A DNA stretch of 64,000 nt from Litoreibacter janthinus (GTDB lineage: Bacteria; Pseudomonadota; Alphaproteobacteria; Rhodobacterales; Rhodobacteraceae). Within the stretch, counting starts at the first letter, position 1, and each line of letters begins with the position of its first letter. The notes below the pieces were generated by a model. That model did not search any database and was not told the origin of the DNA. It was given only the letters and a program-made list of their open reading frames with translations. The stretch is from the NCBI RefSeq assembly GCF_900111945.1, contig NZ_FOYO01000001.1, positions 2,301,751 to 2,365,750 of the forward strand, written 5' to 3'. This document shows, in pieces, positions 9,415 through 19,000 of the stretch. The position numbers were made by a program, and so were the translations under genes.

Positions 9415-10302
9415 CTAGGTCAGCGCTCTGTTCCGGCGTGCCTCGGCCGCGATGTTCAGGTAATTCGCGCCAAAAATGATGGCCGCACCGACAAAGACCC
9501 AAAGATCGAGCGCTTCTTGAAATAAGAGAACTCCAAGCAAGGCTACCAAGGGCAGTCGGGCGAAATCCATCGGCATCACAACCACTGCCGGCGCGTGTCT
9601 CAGCGCTGTAGTCAGACAGAAATGCGCCCCTAGGCCCGAGCACGCAACCATCACAACCCAAGGCATAACAGCCACTGACGGCCATGCGACGTTGCCATCC
9701 CAGCCCGCCGTGATGAGCCCAAAGCAAAGCTGCATCAACGCGAGCCAGAACAAGATGCAAGTGATCGAATGGTGCCGCGTTAGCCGTTTCGTCGCGATCG
9801 CCGACCCCGCAAAGCCAATCGCGGACGCTGCCGCAAATGCCGAGCCTAGCTCAATGTTGCTTAGATCGGGCCGTGCCACGACCAGAATCCCAAAGAAACC
9901 GACGATGGCGACGAAAATTCGAAGCCTCGTGAGCCGCTCCCCAAGAAACAGCGGGGCCAGCAACGCAACCCAAATTGGGGAGGTGAATTCAAGCGCTACG
10001 ACCTGAGCCAGCGGTATCATCGAAATGGCTGCAAACCAAAGGTTTTGCCCGGTGAAATGCGACAGGTTTCTAATGCTATGCAGGCCAAAATCGCGCGTGC
10101 TGATCTGGCCCAGCGTCCCGGCAGCGGCGCCAATCCCTAGAACCAACAACACCGAGATGAAGGAGCGGTAGGTCATCAGCTCGAACGTATCCAGCTCGAT
10201 ACTGACAGCCCGTCCGGCCACTGCCATCGCGGAAAACGACAGGATCGCTCCGGCCATCCAGAGGGCGGCCAACGGCATGTTAGAGGCGGGTGAAGCGGTC
10301 AT
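9415..10302 (-). CDS. DMT-superfamily EamA-type transporter
   Basis: A 295-residue protein with about ten membrane helices in two EamA repeats. The helix 3-4 region holds NLSHFTGQNLWFAA and EFTSPIW, typical of the RhaT/YdcZ-like DMT group; the loop LGERLT follows. It probably exports or takes up a small solute at the inner membrane, of unknown identity. It is unlike the DMT protein at 7134-8048 in sequence, so it is not a recent duplicate. The start at 10302 could be replaced by an in-frame ATG at 10278. Confidence 0.83.
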   Translation of the reverse strand: MTASPASNMPLAALWMAGAILSFSAMAVAGRAVSIELDTFELMTYRSFISVLLVLGIGAAAGTLGQISTRDFGLHSIRNLSHFTGQNLWFAAISMIPLAQVVALEFTSPIWVALLAPLFLGERLTRLRIFVAIVGFFGILVVARPDLSNIELGSAFAAASAIGFAGSAIATKRLTRHHSITCILFWLALMQLCFGLITAGWDGNVAWPSVAVMPWVVMVACSGLGAHFCLTTALRHAPAVVVMPMDFARLPLVALLGVLLFQEALDLWVFVGAAIIFGANYLNIAAEARRNRALT

Positions 10303-10400
10303 TCCGCTTGAAGACCCGCTTCACAGGCAATGGTCAAGATGAAATGCGCAACGCTCAGCTGAACAGGCGGGCCACCAGCGCAGCCCGCCCAAGGATCAGC

Positions 10401-11444
10401 CTAGGAATAGCGGTAAGGAACGCCGGCTTTTTCCATCGTGTCGCGATATTTCTTGAAGATCTCGATGACGCGGGCAGAGCGTTCGTTACGCGATGCCAAC
10501 TCGTCCCAGAACCCTGCGGCGTCGCCGACAACGGTATCCCATTCCTCGGCTGGGATGGTGGTCAGTTCCAGCTTGTCGCCGTTGACGCGCAGATCTGCCT
10601 CGCCGCCCCAATACCAGACTTGGCGATAATAGTGCGATTGATCCATCGACATCTTGAACAGCTCTTGCAGGTGTGGTGGCACCTTGGCCCAGCTGTCGCT
10701 GTTCGCGAAATACGAGCCGCACCACGCGCCCGTCACGTTGTTCAGAAGCGCGTATTTGCAAATGTCGGCCCAACCGACCTCGTAAGCTTCGGTAAAGCCG
10801 CACCATGCAACGCCGTCCAGCTCGCCGGTTTGCAGCGCAACTTCCACATCTTCCCACGGCACGGTGACGGGGATCATGCCGTAGCGCGACAGGAAGCGAC
10901 CAGCCGTTGGCACGCCGAACACGCGAAGGCCGGCCATGTCTTCCAGCTTCTCGATCTTCTTGTTGGTGGTGAAGATATGCAGCGGATCCCAAGCACCGGC
11001 CCCCAGCCACTCCACGCCCTCGATGTCGTCATAGGCCTCTTGCCAGATCTCATTCAACCCGTAGCGGTTGAACAGCACTGGAAGATCAAGGCTGTAGCGC
11101 GACGAGAAGGGGAAGTAGCCGCCAAAGTCGGAAATATCAGCAGGCGAGGCCATGGTCGCGTCATCCGACTGCACCGCATCAAGCGTGCCGTTTTGCAGCG
11201 CGCGGAACAGCTCGCCGGTGGGAACCAGTTGGTCAGCGTAGAACAACTCGATCTCCATCTCGCCATTCGCGGCGATGTTGAACGCTTCGATCTGTGGTTT
11301 GATCACATGCGCCCCCAGCGGCGCGCCGGAGTAGGTTTGTAGCCGCCATTTGATGGGCGCCTGCGCTTTGACCACGCTTGGGGCGGCCAGAGCAGCAGCG
11401 CCACCCATAGTCGCCGTTGTCAGGAACTTACGTCTGGAAGTCAT
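10401..11444 (-). CDS. dctP: TRAP transporter substrate-binding protein DctP
   Basis: A 347-residue periplasmic solute-binding protein. It has a twin-arginine leader (TSRRKFLTTA, hydrophobic stretch, cleavage after VVKA), implying export folded by Tat. The body is DctP-like: IKWRLQTYSGAPLG, an FGVPTAGRF stretch with the Arg that clamps carboxylates in this family, and a late WGGEADLR. The group is usually annotated for 2-oxo acids, mannitol or chloroaromatic acids; the actual ligand cannot be read. It is the last gene of the dctQ-dctM-dctP operon, 69 bp after dctM, with an AAGGAG site. Confidence 0.9.
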   Translation of the reverse strand: MTSRRKFLTTATMGGAAALAAPSVVKAQAPIKWRLQTYSGAPLGAHVIKPQIEAFNIAANGEMEIELFYADQLVPTGELFRALQNGTLDAVQSDDATMASPADISDFGGYFPFSSRYSLDLPVLFNRYGLNEIWQEAYDDIEGVEWLGAGAWDPLHIFTTNKKIEKLEDMAGLRVFGVPTAGRFLSRYGMIPVTVPWEDVEVALQTGELDGVAWCGFTEAYEVGWADICKYALLNNVTGAWCGSYFANSDSWAKVPPHLQELFKMSMDQSHYYRQVWYWGGEADLRVNGDKLELTTIPAEEWDTVVGDAAGFWDELASRNERSARVIEIFKKYRDTMEKAGVPYRYS

Positions 11445-11513
11445 AGTCTTCTCCTTGTTTGACCTTGCTCAGGGGTCGTTTGTTAAAAGGGACTGCCTCT
11501 CGAAATGCGTTTG

Positions 11514-12839
11514 TTATTTTCCGTAAACGTAGTTGGGGAGCCACATGGCAATCTGCGGGAACACCATGATCAAGATGAGGGCCAGCAGCATGACCAGCAC
11601 GAATGGGATAATTGACGCGTAGATGTCCTTGATCCCGATCTCGGGAGGGGCCATCGCGCGCATCAAGAACAGGTTGTAGCCGAAGGGCGGCGTCATATAG
11701 GCAATCTGCGTGGTGATCGTATAGAGCACCCCGTACCAAATTAGATCGAACCCCAGCAGTTTAACCAAAGGCACATAAAGCGGGGCGACAATCACCAGCA
11801 TCGCGGTGTCGTCAAGGAACGTGCCCATCAGCAGGAAGGACAACTGCATAAGGATCAGGATCACCCAAGGGTCGAGCCCCAGTTGCTCGGTAAACAGATT
11901 CTCGATCGCTTTCACCGCTCCCAACCCGTCAAACACCGCGCCAAATCCCAAAGCGGCCAGAACGATCCACATGAACATGCATGAAATGGCGAGTGTCATG
12001 CGTGTCGAAGTTTCGAATACCTCGCGCGTCATCCGGCCTTTCAGCACCGCCGCGATGAACGCCGCCAACGCCCCAATCGCGGAGCTTTCCACAAGACTCG
12101 TCCAGCCGTTAAGAAAAGGCACCATCATGGAAGCGAAGATGCCCAAAGGCAGCAGCCCTGCACCCAGAAGTCGGATTTTTTCGGCCCGCGGGACGCTGTT
12201 GACGTCTTCGTCGCTTAGGGCTGGCCCCAACTCAGGCTGGATGCGGCAGCGTATATAGATGTAGAGGATAAACAGGCCAGCCATCATCAGACCGGGGAAG
12301 ATGCCCGCGAGCCAAAGCTGGCCCACAGGTTGGCGCGCAATCATCGCATAAAGTACCAAAACGACCGAGGGCGGCACCAATATTCCCAATGATGATCCGG
12401 CCTGCACCACGCCGGTCACCATTCGCTTGTCATACCCGCGTTTAAGGAGTTCCGGCAGCGCAATGGTTGCCCCGATGGCCATACCCGCGACTGACAGTCC
12501 GTTCATGGCCGAGATCAGCACCATCAGCCCGATCGTCCCGATGGCCAGCCCGCCATTGATCGGGCCCATCCAGACGTGGAACATCTTATAAAGGTCATCC
12601 GCAAGACGGCTTTCGGACAGCACGTAGCCCATGAAGATGAACATTGGCAGGGTCAGCATCGGATACCATTTCATCACCTTCATCGCGGCCGAGAACGGGA
12701 TGTCCGACCCGCCGGTGCCCCAAAGTGTAAGTGCCGCGATGGAGGCGATGCCCCCGATGGCGCCGAACACCCGCTGCCCCGTCATTAGCATCAGCATCAT
12801 CGACGAGAACATTAAAATGGCGATGAGTTCATAGGACAT
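11514..12839 (-). CDS. dctM: TRAP transporter large permease DctM
   Basis: A 441-residue membrane protein with 12 or so helices, the ion-coupled translocation subunit of the TRAP system. The family motif around GSSLGILVPPSVVLVLYA is clear, as is the late YMTPPFGYNLF. I chose the ATG at 12839 (MSYELIAI) because it overlaps the dctQ stop by a single base in a TAATG junction; a frame open to 13244 merely runs antisense-style through dctQ in another frame. It works with DctQ in the inner membrane and takes ligand from DctP. Confidence 0.9.
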   Translation of the reverse strand: MSYELIAILMFSSMMLMLMTGQRVFGAIGGIASIAALTLWGTGGSDIPFSAAMKVMKWYPMLTLPMFIFMGYVLSESRLADDLYKMFHVWMGPINGGLAIGTIGLMVLISAMNGLSVAGMAIGATIALPELLKRGYDKRMVTGVVQAGSSLGILVPPSVVLVLYAMIARQPVGQLWLAGIFPGLMMAGLFILYIYIRCRIQPELGPALSDEDVNSVPRAEKIRLLGAGLLPLGIFASMMVPFLNGWTSLVESSAIGALAAFIAAVLKGRMTREVFETSTRMTLAISCMFMWIVLAALGFGAVFDGLGAVKAIENLFTEQLGLDPWVILILMQLSFLLMGTFLDDTAMLVIVAPLYVPLVKLLGFDLIWYGVLYTITTQIAYMTPPFGYNLFLMRAMAPPEIGIKDIYASIIPFVLVMLLALILIMVFPQIAMWLPNYVYGK

Positions 12840-13348
12840 TAAATCTCGACCTCGCGGAGTTTTGCGATGTCTTTGATCAGCTCGGACACAGCTTGGAGCA
12901 ACATCATGAAAATGCCGAAGCACATGACCATTTTGACAGGCCACAGAAACGGACGCCAAAGGGTCGGAGCACGTTCGCCGTATTCCAGCGAATAGCGGGT
13001 AGAATCGATGCCGCCATAGAGCAGCACGCCAAGATAGAAGATCAGCAAAAGCACCGTGAAGCTGTCGACCCATGCCTTCTTGCGGTCGGTCCATTCGCCG
13101 TAAAACAAATCCATCCGCACGTTCGAGCCCATCTGGATCGAGTAGGGGCCGCCAACGAGATAGTAAGCAACCAACGCGAACTGGGCCATTTCCAGCGTCC
13201 AAAAGGACGGAACCACGAACATCTGTTTTGAAATTGTCGACCACAGCAGAATCGCTATCATCGCGAACAGGCTGTACATCATAATCCGGCCAAGCACGTA
13301 GTTCACTCGGTCCACCACGCGGACGTAGGTCGCTGCGAATTTCAACAT
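12839..13348 (-). CDS. dctQ: TRAP transporter small permease DctQ
   Basis: A 169-residue membrane protein with four hydrophobic helices, the size and layout of DctQ. It contains the WTLEMAQFALVAYYLVGG region and a GSNVRMD motif typical of the small permease. It is the first gene of the dctQ-dctM-dctP operon, and the promoter should lie in the 367-bp space shared with the divergent kinase gene. Confidence 0.88.
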   Translation of the reverse strand: MLKFAATYVRVVDRVNYVLGRIMMYSLFAMIAILLWSTISKQMFVVPSFWTLEMAQFALVAYYLVGGPYSIQMGSNVRMDLFYGEWTDRKKAWVDSFTVLLLIFYLGVLLYGGIDSTRYSLEYGERAPTLWRPFLWPVKMVMCFGIFMMLLQAVSELIKDIAKLREVEI

Positions 13349-13715
13349 GGAGTCCCCATCCGGCTATGATGCCTCGGGGCGTGCATCAGCGCCGATCATG
13401 GATCGCCGCCTTTCTGTCTTCATCTTGCATTGCAGCTTGCCAGTCAAACACGTGCTACTCCCCCAAAAGTAACCTGCGTTAACTGTATCAAGCTGCCTTC
13501 ACTTGTAAACAAATCCGTGACCGAATGGTCAAAAATCATCAAAAGCGGCCTAAAAACAAAGCTGTAATTCTTTAACTTTGCGCAGAATTTACGCCCTGAA
13601 TGACAGATTGCACTCAAGCCGCTGCCCGACGCGTGCTTGACAGGCAGCGTAAATGCGACTGCCTTGGTGCAAGACAGACCTGACAGCACGCGCAAGAAGG
13701 CGAAGGAAAGGCAAC
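13349..13715. promoter_or_regulatory. Divergent intergenic region with candidate operator
   Basis: This 367-bp gene-free stretch lies between the divergent TRAP operon and the glycerol-kinase-type gene and should hold both promoters. It is richer in A and T than the flanking genes, mainly at 13480-13600. An inverted repeat TGACC-GAAT-GGTCA at 13518-13531 is the best operator candidate, and its arms resemble GntR-family sites. No regulator gene is adjacent. I cannot place -10 and -35 boxes with confidence. Confidence 0.4.
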
Positions 13716-15131
13716 ATGAGATTTGCGGGCATTGACCAAGGCACGACCAGCACCCGCGCGCTGATCCTTGACGAGGCAGGGGCGCTCCGGATTGCGCATT
13801 CCGTAGAGCATCGCCAGTTTTATCCGCAAGAAGGGTGGGTCGAACATGACCCTGAAGAGCTGATCTCCAACATTAAAGACTGCATCGCGGCTGTCGGGGC
13901 GGTCGATGCGCTTGGCATCGACAATCAAGGCGAAAGTTGCCTCGCGTGGGATGCTGAAACCAAAGAAGCGTTGACGCCGGTTTTGGTTTGGCAAGACAAC
14001 CGCACGATCAACCGGATTACTGCGATGAAGGCTCACGGCGCGGAAGCTGAAACACTCGCCCGCGCCAAACTGCCGCTGGATCCCTATTTTTCCGCCAGCA
14101 AGCTGGGCTGGATTGTCGAAAACTCCGATGCCGCGCAACAGGCGCACAAGCGCGGTACCTTGCGGCTGGGCACCACCGACGCTTTCTTTCTGGACAGGCT
14201 GACAGGGCTTGGCGTCACAGATGTTACGACAGCTAGCCGCACGTCCCTGATGAACTTGGAGCGGCAGGAGTGGGATCAAACCCTGTGTGACCTGTTCGGC
14301 GTTCCGATTGAATGCTTGCCTCAAATCGTATCGACCACGGGCACCTTCGGGGCAGTCTCCACAGAACAAGGCGAGGTGCAGGTGACCGCCAGTGTCGTGG
14401 ACCAGCAAGCCGCGCTATACGGGTTCGGTTGCCGCGCCAAGGGGGATGCTAAAATAACCTTTGGCACAGGGGCGTTTGCGTTGATGGTCACGGGGACGGA
14501 GATCGTCTACAAACCGAGCTTGGGCCTGCTCCCGACGCTCGCGTGGCAGCTTGAAGGGCAGGATCCCGTCTTTGCTTTGGACGGTGGCGTCTACACCGCG
14601 AGTGCGGCGCTAAACTGGGCGAAGGCATTGGGTTTGTTTCACGATTTCAATGAGATCAACGCGTTTTCACTTGCCAGCGCACTTGAAGCAGGACTCGTCT
14701 TTGTTCCGGCCTTGGCTGGGCTTGGCTGCCCGCATTGGGACCCGAAAGCGCGTGGGCTTTGGGCGGGGTTGTCTATTGACCACGGTCCGCGTGATTTGGT
14801 GCAGTCCATTCTTGAAGGGGTTGCCCTTCGCGCGGCGGAGGTCGTCGAGGCTATGAACGCATGCATCCCTCTTAACGGGGCGCTGCCGATAGATGGCGGG
14901 ATGAGCAAGAACCCGTATTTCGTCCAGTTTTTGGCCGATGTGACAGGGCGCGAAATTCGCCCCGCCGCTATGCCGGAACTGACTGGGTTCGGCACGATCA
15001 GCCTCGCGGCCAGTGCACTGGGGATCACATTGCAGACGCCGGCGGAGTTCGGGGCCGTCCAACCCAATACGGATCGATCATTGCCGATCGAACGCTTCAC
15101 GCGTGCGGTAGAGGCTGCGAAAGCGTCCTAG
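13716..15131 (+). CDS. FGGY-family carbohydrate kinase, probable glycerol kinase
   Basis: FGGY kinases phosphorylate polyols or sugars with ATP. The first residues (MRFAGIDQGTTSTRAL) form the phosphate-1 loop of the kinase fold, and the adenosine motif GALPIDGGMSKN appears near residue 389. The W-x-D-NRT stretch and the overall sequence are closest to glycerol kinase, but at 471 residues it is about 25 shorter than typical GlpK, so substrate is uncertain. I chose the ATG at 13716, preceded by GAAGGAAAGG, over the in-frame ATG at 13653. It converges on guaA with a one-base gap and no terminator. No glpF or glpD is next to it. Confidence 0.75.
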   Translation: MRFAGIDQGTTSTRALILDEAGALRIAHSVEHRQFYPQEGWVEHDPEELISNIKDCIAAVGAVDALGIDNQGESCLAWDAETKEALTPVLVWQDNRTINRITAMKAHGAEAETLARAKLPLDPYFSASKLGWIVENSDAAQQAHKRGTLRLGTTDAFFLDRLTGLGVTDVTTASRTSLMNLERQEWDQTLCDLFGVPIECLPQIVSTTGTFGAVSTEQGEVQVTASVVDQQAALYGFGCRAKGDAKITFGTGAFALMVTGTEIVYKPSLGLLPTLAWQLEGQDPVFALDGGVYTASAALNWAKALGLFHDFNEINAFSLASALEAGLVFVPALAGLGCPHWDPKARGLWAGLSIDHGPRDLVQSILEGVALRAAEVVEAMNACIPLNGALPIDGGMSKNPYFVQFLADVTGREIRPAAMPELTGFGTISLAASALGITLQTPAEFGAVQPNTDRSLPIERFTRAVEAAKAS

Positions 15132-15132
15132 C

Positions 15133-16710
15133 TTATTCCCACTCGATCGTGCCCGGCGGCTTCGAAGTGATGTCATACGTCACGCGGTTGATGCCCGGCA
15201 CTTCGTTGATGATGCGTGTCGCGGTCTCACCCAAGAACTCGTGAGAGAACGGGTAGTAATCCGCCGTCATCCCGTCAACAGAGGTCACCGCGCGCAGGGC
15301 ACATGCGTAGTCATAGGTGCGACCGTCGCCCATCACACCGACCGTCCGCACCGGCAGGATAGCAACGAACGCTTGCCAGATTTCGTCATACAGCCCGTGC
15401 TTGCGGATCTGGTCGATATACACGGCATCCGCTTCGCGCAGAATGTCGAGCTTGGCGCGGGTGATCTCGCCAGGGCAGCGGATGGCAAGGCCCGGTCCGG
15501 GGAAGGGGTGGCGACCGATGAACGATTTCGGAAGACCCAGTTCGGTCCCTAGCGCGCGCACCTCGTCCTTGAACAATTCGCGCAACGGCTCCACCAGCTT
15601 CAGTCCCATCTTTTCAGGCAGGCCGCCCACATTGTGGTGTGACTTGATGGTCACCGATGGTCCGCCAGAAAAGCTAACACTTTCAATCACATCTGGGTAA
15701 AGTGTGCCTTGGGCGAGGAACTTCGCGCCGTCGATTTCATTGGCGTATTTCTGGAACACATCAATGAACAGCTTGCCGATGATTTTGCGCTTGGTCTCCG
15801 GATCGGACTGGCCGTCCAACTCTCCCAAGAATAGGTCCTGCTCATCCGCATGGATCAGCTTCATGTTGTAGTGATCGCGGAACATGGTGACGACCTCTTC
15901 AGCCTCACCCTTGCGCAGCAAACCGTGATCCACGAACACGCAGGTCAACTGGTCGCCAATCGCTTCGTGGATCAGCACTGCTGCCACCGAAGAATCAACG
16001 CCGCCGGAGAGGCCGCAAATGACATGGCTGTCGCCAACCTGCTCACGGATGGCGGCGATGGCCTGCTCGCGATAAGCACCCATTGTCCAGTCACCGGTGA
16101 ACCCCGCCATGCGCACGAAGTTTTCATAAAGCTTCGCACCGTTCGGTGTGTGGTGAACTTCAGGGTGGAATTGCACCGCGTAGAAGCGGCGCTTTACGTC
16201 TGCCGTGATCGCGAACGGCGCGTTGGGGGACGTCCCATACACCTCAAACCCCGGTGCGATTTCCGATACGTGGTCGCCGTGGCTCATCCACACTTGTTCT
16301 TTATCGGTCTGGAACCAGCCATTCAGCAGCTCAAGTTCCCCATGGGGAACTACGTAGGCGCGCCCGAATTCCGCCGTCCCGTGTCCGCGTTCCACCAAGC
16401 CGCCCAAGCCCTGCATCATAACCTGCTGACCGTAGCAAATTCCCAAGATCGGGACACCAAGGTCGTAAACGCTTTCCGGTGGCCGCGGGGAGCCTTCATC
16501 GATCACCGAGCAAGGGCCGCCCGAGAAGATCACAGCTTTGGGGGCAAACTCCGCCAGAAACGCGTCATCTACCTTTTGATAAGGGTGTATCTCGCAATAG
16601 ACATTCAACTCGCGCAGACGGCGCGCGATCAATTGAGTGACCTGCGATCCAAAGTCGATGATCAGCAGTTTTTCATGGGTGGCGGCGGGGTCGATGAGAT
16701 GATCTGTCAT
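15133..16710 (-). CDS. guaA: GMP synthase (glutamine-hydrolysing) GuaA
   Basis: GuaA converts XMP to GMP using glutamine and ATP. The 525-residue protein shows both parts. The N-terminal class I amidotransferase has GICYGQQ with nucleophile Cys92 and a FHPEVHH motif near residue 187. The ATP pyrophosphatase domain has the PP-loop GLSGGVDSS near residue 238. The C-terminal dimerisation domain ends in the expected [10 protein letters not shown]. The length is normal. It stands alone, convergent with the FGGY kinase gene and divergent from the MttB-like gene. Confidence 0.96.
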   Translation of the reverse strand: MTDHLIDPAATHEKLLIIDFGSQVTQLIARRLRELNVYCEIHPYQKVDDAFLAEFAPKAVIFSGGPCSVIDEGSPRPPESVYDLGVPILGICYGQQVMMQGLGGLVERGHGTAEFGRAYVVPHGELELLNGWFQTDKEQVWMSHGDHVSEIAPGFEVYGTSPNAPFAITADVKRRFYAVQFHPEVHHTPNGAKLYENFVRMAGFTGDWTMGAYREQAIAAIREQVGDSHVICGLSGGVDSSVAAVLIHEAIGDQLTCVFVDHGLLRKGEAEEVVTMFRDHYNMKLIHADEQDLFLGELDGQSDPETKRKIIGKLFIDVFQKYANEIDGAKFLAQGTLYPDVIESVSFSGGPSVTIKSHHNVGGLPEKMGLKLVEPLRELFKDEVRALGTELGLPKSFIGRHPFPGPGLAIRCPGEITRAKLDILREADAVYIDQIRKHGLYDEIWQAFVAILPVRTVGVMGDGRTYDYACALRAVTSVDGMTADYYPFSHEFLGETATRIINEVPGINRVTYDITSKPPGTIEWE

Positions 16711-16897
16711 GCACGCTGATTATGAGGCTCCGCGCCGTGTTGCAAGAGGCTTGAGGCGACGGAAATGCCCCTTCAAGTGTCACGCGCGACCATATTTGTT
16801 CTCCCATGTCGCTTTTTCGCCGTAAGGGACGGTTTCTGGCGTCGGCTTTGCGCGCGGTAGGCTAATCACTCTTCAAGAGTTTTGAGGGGAGCCGACC

Positions 16898-18439
16898 ATG
16901 TCCGATACAGCCGCACCACGTAGACGCGCCCGCGGAGGCGGCGGGGCCGCCCGCCGTGCCGAGCGCACTGCAGTCTCGGTCGAGACCGCGAAATATATCG
17001 AGCGCAATATCCCCAACTTCGAAGTGTTGACCGAAGAGGCGCTGCAAATCATCGAGGCCAACGCCGAGACCGTGCTGGCCGAAATTGGCGTAAACTTCGT
17101 CGACAACCCATATGCGCTGGACCTGTGGCGTGAGGCGGGGGCCGAAGTCGACGGGGAGCGCGTGCGCATCCCGCGCGGTCTGGCGCGCGAGCTGTGCAAG
17201 ACTGCGCCCTCAAGCATTACCCAAGTGGCCCGCAACCCCGAGCGTTCGGTGGAAATCGGCGGTAAGAACCTGGTCATCGCGCCCGTGTATGGCCCGCCCT
17301 TTGTTCGGGATTTGGACGGTGGTCGACGCTACGCGACAATGGACGACTTCAACAAGTTCGTGAAGCTCGGGTACATGTCCAAGTGGCTTCACCATTCGGG
17401 CGGCACTGTGTGCGAGCCAACTGATGTGGCTGTGAACAAGCGCCATCTGGATATGCTCTACGCCCACATGTCGCTGAGCGACAAACCCTTCATGGGATCG
17501 GTCACAGAGCCGTCGCGGGCGCAAGATTCTGTCGACATGTGCGAAATACTGTTCGGCGGCCTGAACGACCGCACGGTGATGACCTCGCTGATCAACATCA
17601 ACTCCCCGATGACGTTCGACTCGATCATGATGGGGGCGTTGGAAGTCTATGCGCGCGCCAATCAGGCCTGCATCATCTCGCCCTTTATTGTAGGCGGTGC
17701 GATGGCACCGGTCTCTGTTGCAGGCACGCTAACGCAGGTGCTGGCAGAAGTGCTGGCGGGCGTGGCCTATAGCCAGTTGGTCCGCAAGGGTGCGCCGGTG
17801 ATTTTTGGAGCGTTTGTGACGTCGATCGACATGAACTCCGGTGCGCCGACATTCGGCACGCCCGAAGCCTCGCACATCACCTATGGAGCAGGGCAGCTGG
17901 CCCGCCGCATGGGGCTGCCCTATCGGTCGGCGGGTGCATTCTGTGGATCAAAGCTGCCGGACGCTCAGGCCGCATACGAGACAGCGAACAGCCTGAATAT
18001 GGGCCTTCTCTCCGGGGTGAACTTCATGCTGCACGGCTGCGGCTGGCTTGAAGGCGGTCTGGTCTCGTCCTTCGAGAAATTCGTAATGGATGCCGATCAG
18101 CTGGGCGCGTTGCATCACTTTGCCAAAGGCGTCAGCGTTGACGAAAACGCGCAAGCTATGGGAGCCATTCGAGAAGTGGGGCCTGGCGGGCACTATCTGG
18201 GATGCGAGCATACGCAGAATAACTTTAAAACCGCGTTCTGGCGGTCCAACCTTTTCGACTACAAGCCGTTCGAGACGTGGGCCGACGAGGGCGAGCGGGA
18301 CACCGTTGCCTTGGCGGCGGCCCGCGTGAAGAAACAACTGGACGACTACCAGCAGCCGCACCTTGATCCCGCCATTGATGAGGCACTGCGTGCCTATGTG
18401 CGCGAAAAGAAAGACAGCATGCCCGACGCCTTCATCTAG
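16898..18439 (+). CDS. MttB-family (trimethylamine methyltransferase-like) protein
   Basis: A 513-residue member of the MttB superfamily, which moves methyl groups from quaternary or tertiary amines to a corrinoid protein. The frame has no internal amber codon, so it belongs to the non-pyrrolysine group, some of whose members act on glycine betaine, proline betaine or carnitine. The N-terminal 25 residues are a very basic Arg/Gly/Ala tail (RRRARGGGGAARR), absent from archaeal MttB. A GAGGGGAGC site precedes the ATG. No corrinoid protein or activator gene is adjacent, so the partner must be encoded elsewhere or the reaction differs. Confidence 0.8.
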   Translation: MSDTAAPRRRARGGGGAARRAERTAVSVETAKYIERNIPNFEVLTEEALQIIEANAETVLAEIGVNFVDNPYALDLWREAGAEVDGERVRIPRGLARELCKTAPSSITQVARNPERSVEIGGKNLVIAPVYGPPFVRDLDGGRRYATMDDFNKFVKLGYMSKWLHHSGGTVCEPTDVAVNKRHLDMLYAHMSLSDKPFMGSVTEPSRAQDSVDMCEILFGGLNDRTVMTSLININSPMTFDSIMMGALEVYARANQACIISPFIVGGAMAPVSVAGTLTQVLAEVLAGVAYSQLVRKGAPVIFGAFVTSIDMNSGAPTFGTPEASHITYGAGQLARRMGLPYRSAGAFCGSKLPDAQAAYETANSLNMGLLSGVNFMLHGCGWLEGGLVSSFEKFVMDADQLGALHHFAKGVSVDENAQAMGAIREVGPGGHYLGCEHTQNNFKTAFWRSNLFDYKPFETWADEGERDTVALAAARVKKQLDDYQQPHLDPAIDEALRAYVREKKDSMPDAFI

Positions 18440-18445
18440 GCGACG

Positions 18446-18772
18446 TCAAACGACAGTGGGCCGCCAACCGGGGCGGCCTACTGAACGTGTCTCTACGGGC
18501 AAGCACCGGCTTTCGGCCATCAGAGCGATAAGCAATTCGACATGTTTGCCAACGTTGTAGGTCCCATCATGGGCCTGACGGATTTGTTCCAACTGCTCTT
18601 CTTGATGAAGCAGCGATTCAACCACGGTTTGTGGCGATGACGTGCTGTGTGACTGACCAGTGATGCGGCGCAGATCGCGATTTCGTCTGTATGTGCTAAC
18701 GCCGTGACGGGCCGCGCGCACAAGGAGGCGCGGGCGGCGTAGGTCGGTGAGTTGAGCGGTGAGGTCGGTCAT
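18446..18772 (-). CDS. DUF6477-like small protein
   Basis: A 108-residue protein beginning MTDLTAQLTDLRRPRLLVRAA, with a basic N-terminal half and a C-terminal helical part (HVELLIALMAESRCLPV). From memory this matches the Rhodobacteraceae family labelled DUF6477; no function is known. I chose the ATG at 18772, which has a GGAG site, over a longer open frame to 18916. It converges on the MttB-like gene with a 6-bp gap and is divergent from the DUF6456-like gene at 19001, an arrangement that suggests a shared regulatory region. Confidence 0.65.
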   Translation of the reverse strand: MTDLTAQLTDLRRPRLLVRAARHGVSTYRRNRDLRRITGQSHSTSSPQTVVESLLHQEEQLEQIRQAHDGTYNVGKHVELLIALMAESRCLPVETRSVGRPGWRPTVV

Positions 18773-18908
18773 GGCAGGTCTCCGGTGCAGAATTTTCACC
18801 CTCAATCTAGAGCGGCGTGCGCTGCTGTTGCGCAGTGCGCGGGTCGCCGAACGCTGCGCTCGCCATCGTTTACCATTTGGAAACAGTTCGCTGGAAATGG
18901 GGCTTTCG

Positions 18909-18923
18909 TTAACCAACTCGTAA
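18909..18923. promoter_or_regulatory. CtrA-like site before the DUF6456-like gene
   Basis: The sequence TTAA-CCAACTC-GTAA differs by one base from the CtrA consensus TTAA-N7-TTAA. It lies about 80 bp upstream of the start at 19001 and about 140 bp upstream of the divergent small gene. CtrA is encoded in this window. A single near-match may be chance. Confidence 0.3.
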
Positions 18924-19000
18924 GCAATGCAACCTCAAGTTGTGCCCGTTGCCGAGGTGCTTTTGCCGCCTTTGCGCTCAAGACCAAAGGGGTGCTCTAC

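Noticed and set aside
10366..10389. GGCGGGC/GCCCGCC hairpin as terminator of dctP.
   Set aside because: Only 7 bp with a 10-base loop and no T-run on the minus strand; too weak to list.
10290..11342. A 350-codon plus-strand frame opposite dctP.
   Set aside because: It is antisense to a clear TRAP binding protein and shows no domain.
11514..13244. Extended 576-codon form of the DctM gene.
   Set aside because: The added part overlaps dctQ in another frame; the ATG at 12839 with a TAATG junction is the normal start.
16898..18439. Pyrrolysine-type trimethylamine methyltransferase.
   Set aside because: The frame has no in-frame TAG before its end, so it belongs to the non-pyrrolysine branch.
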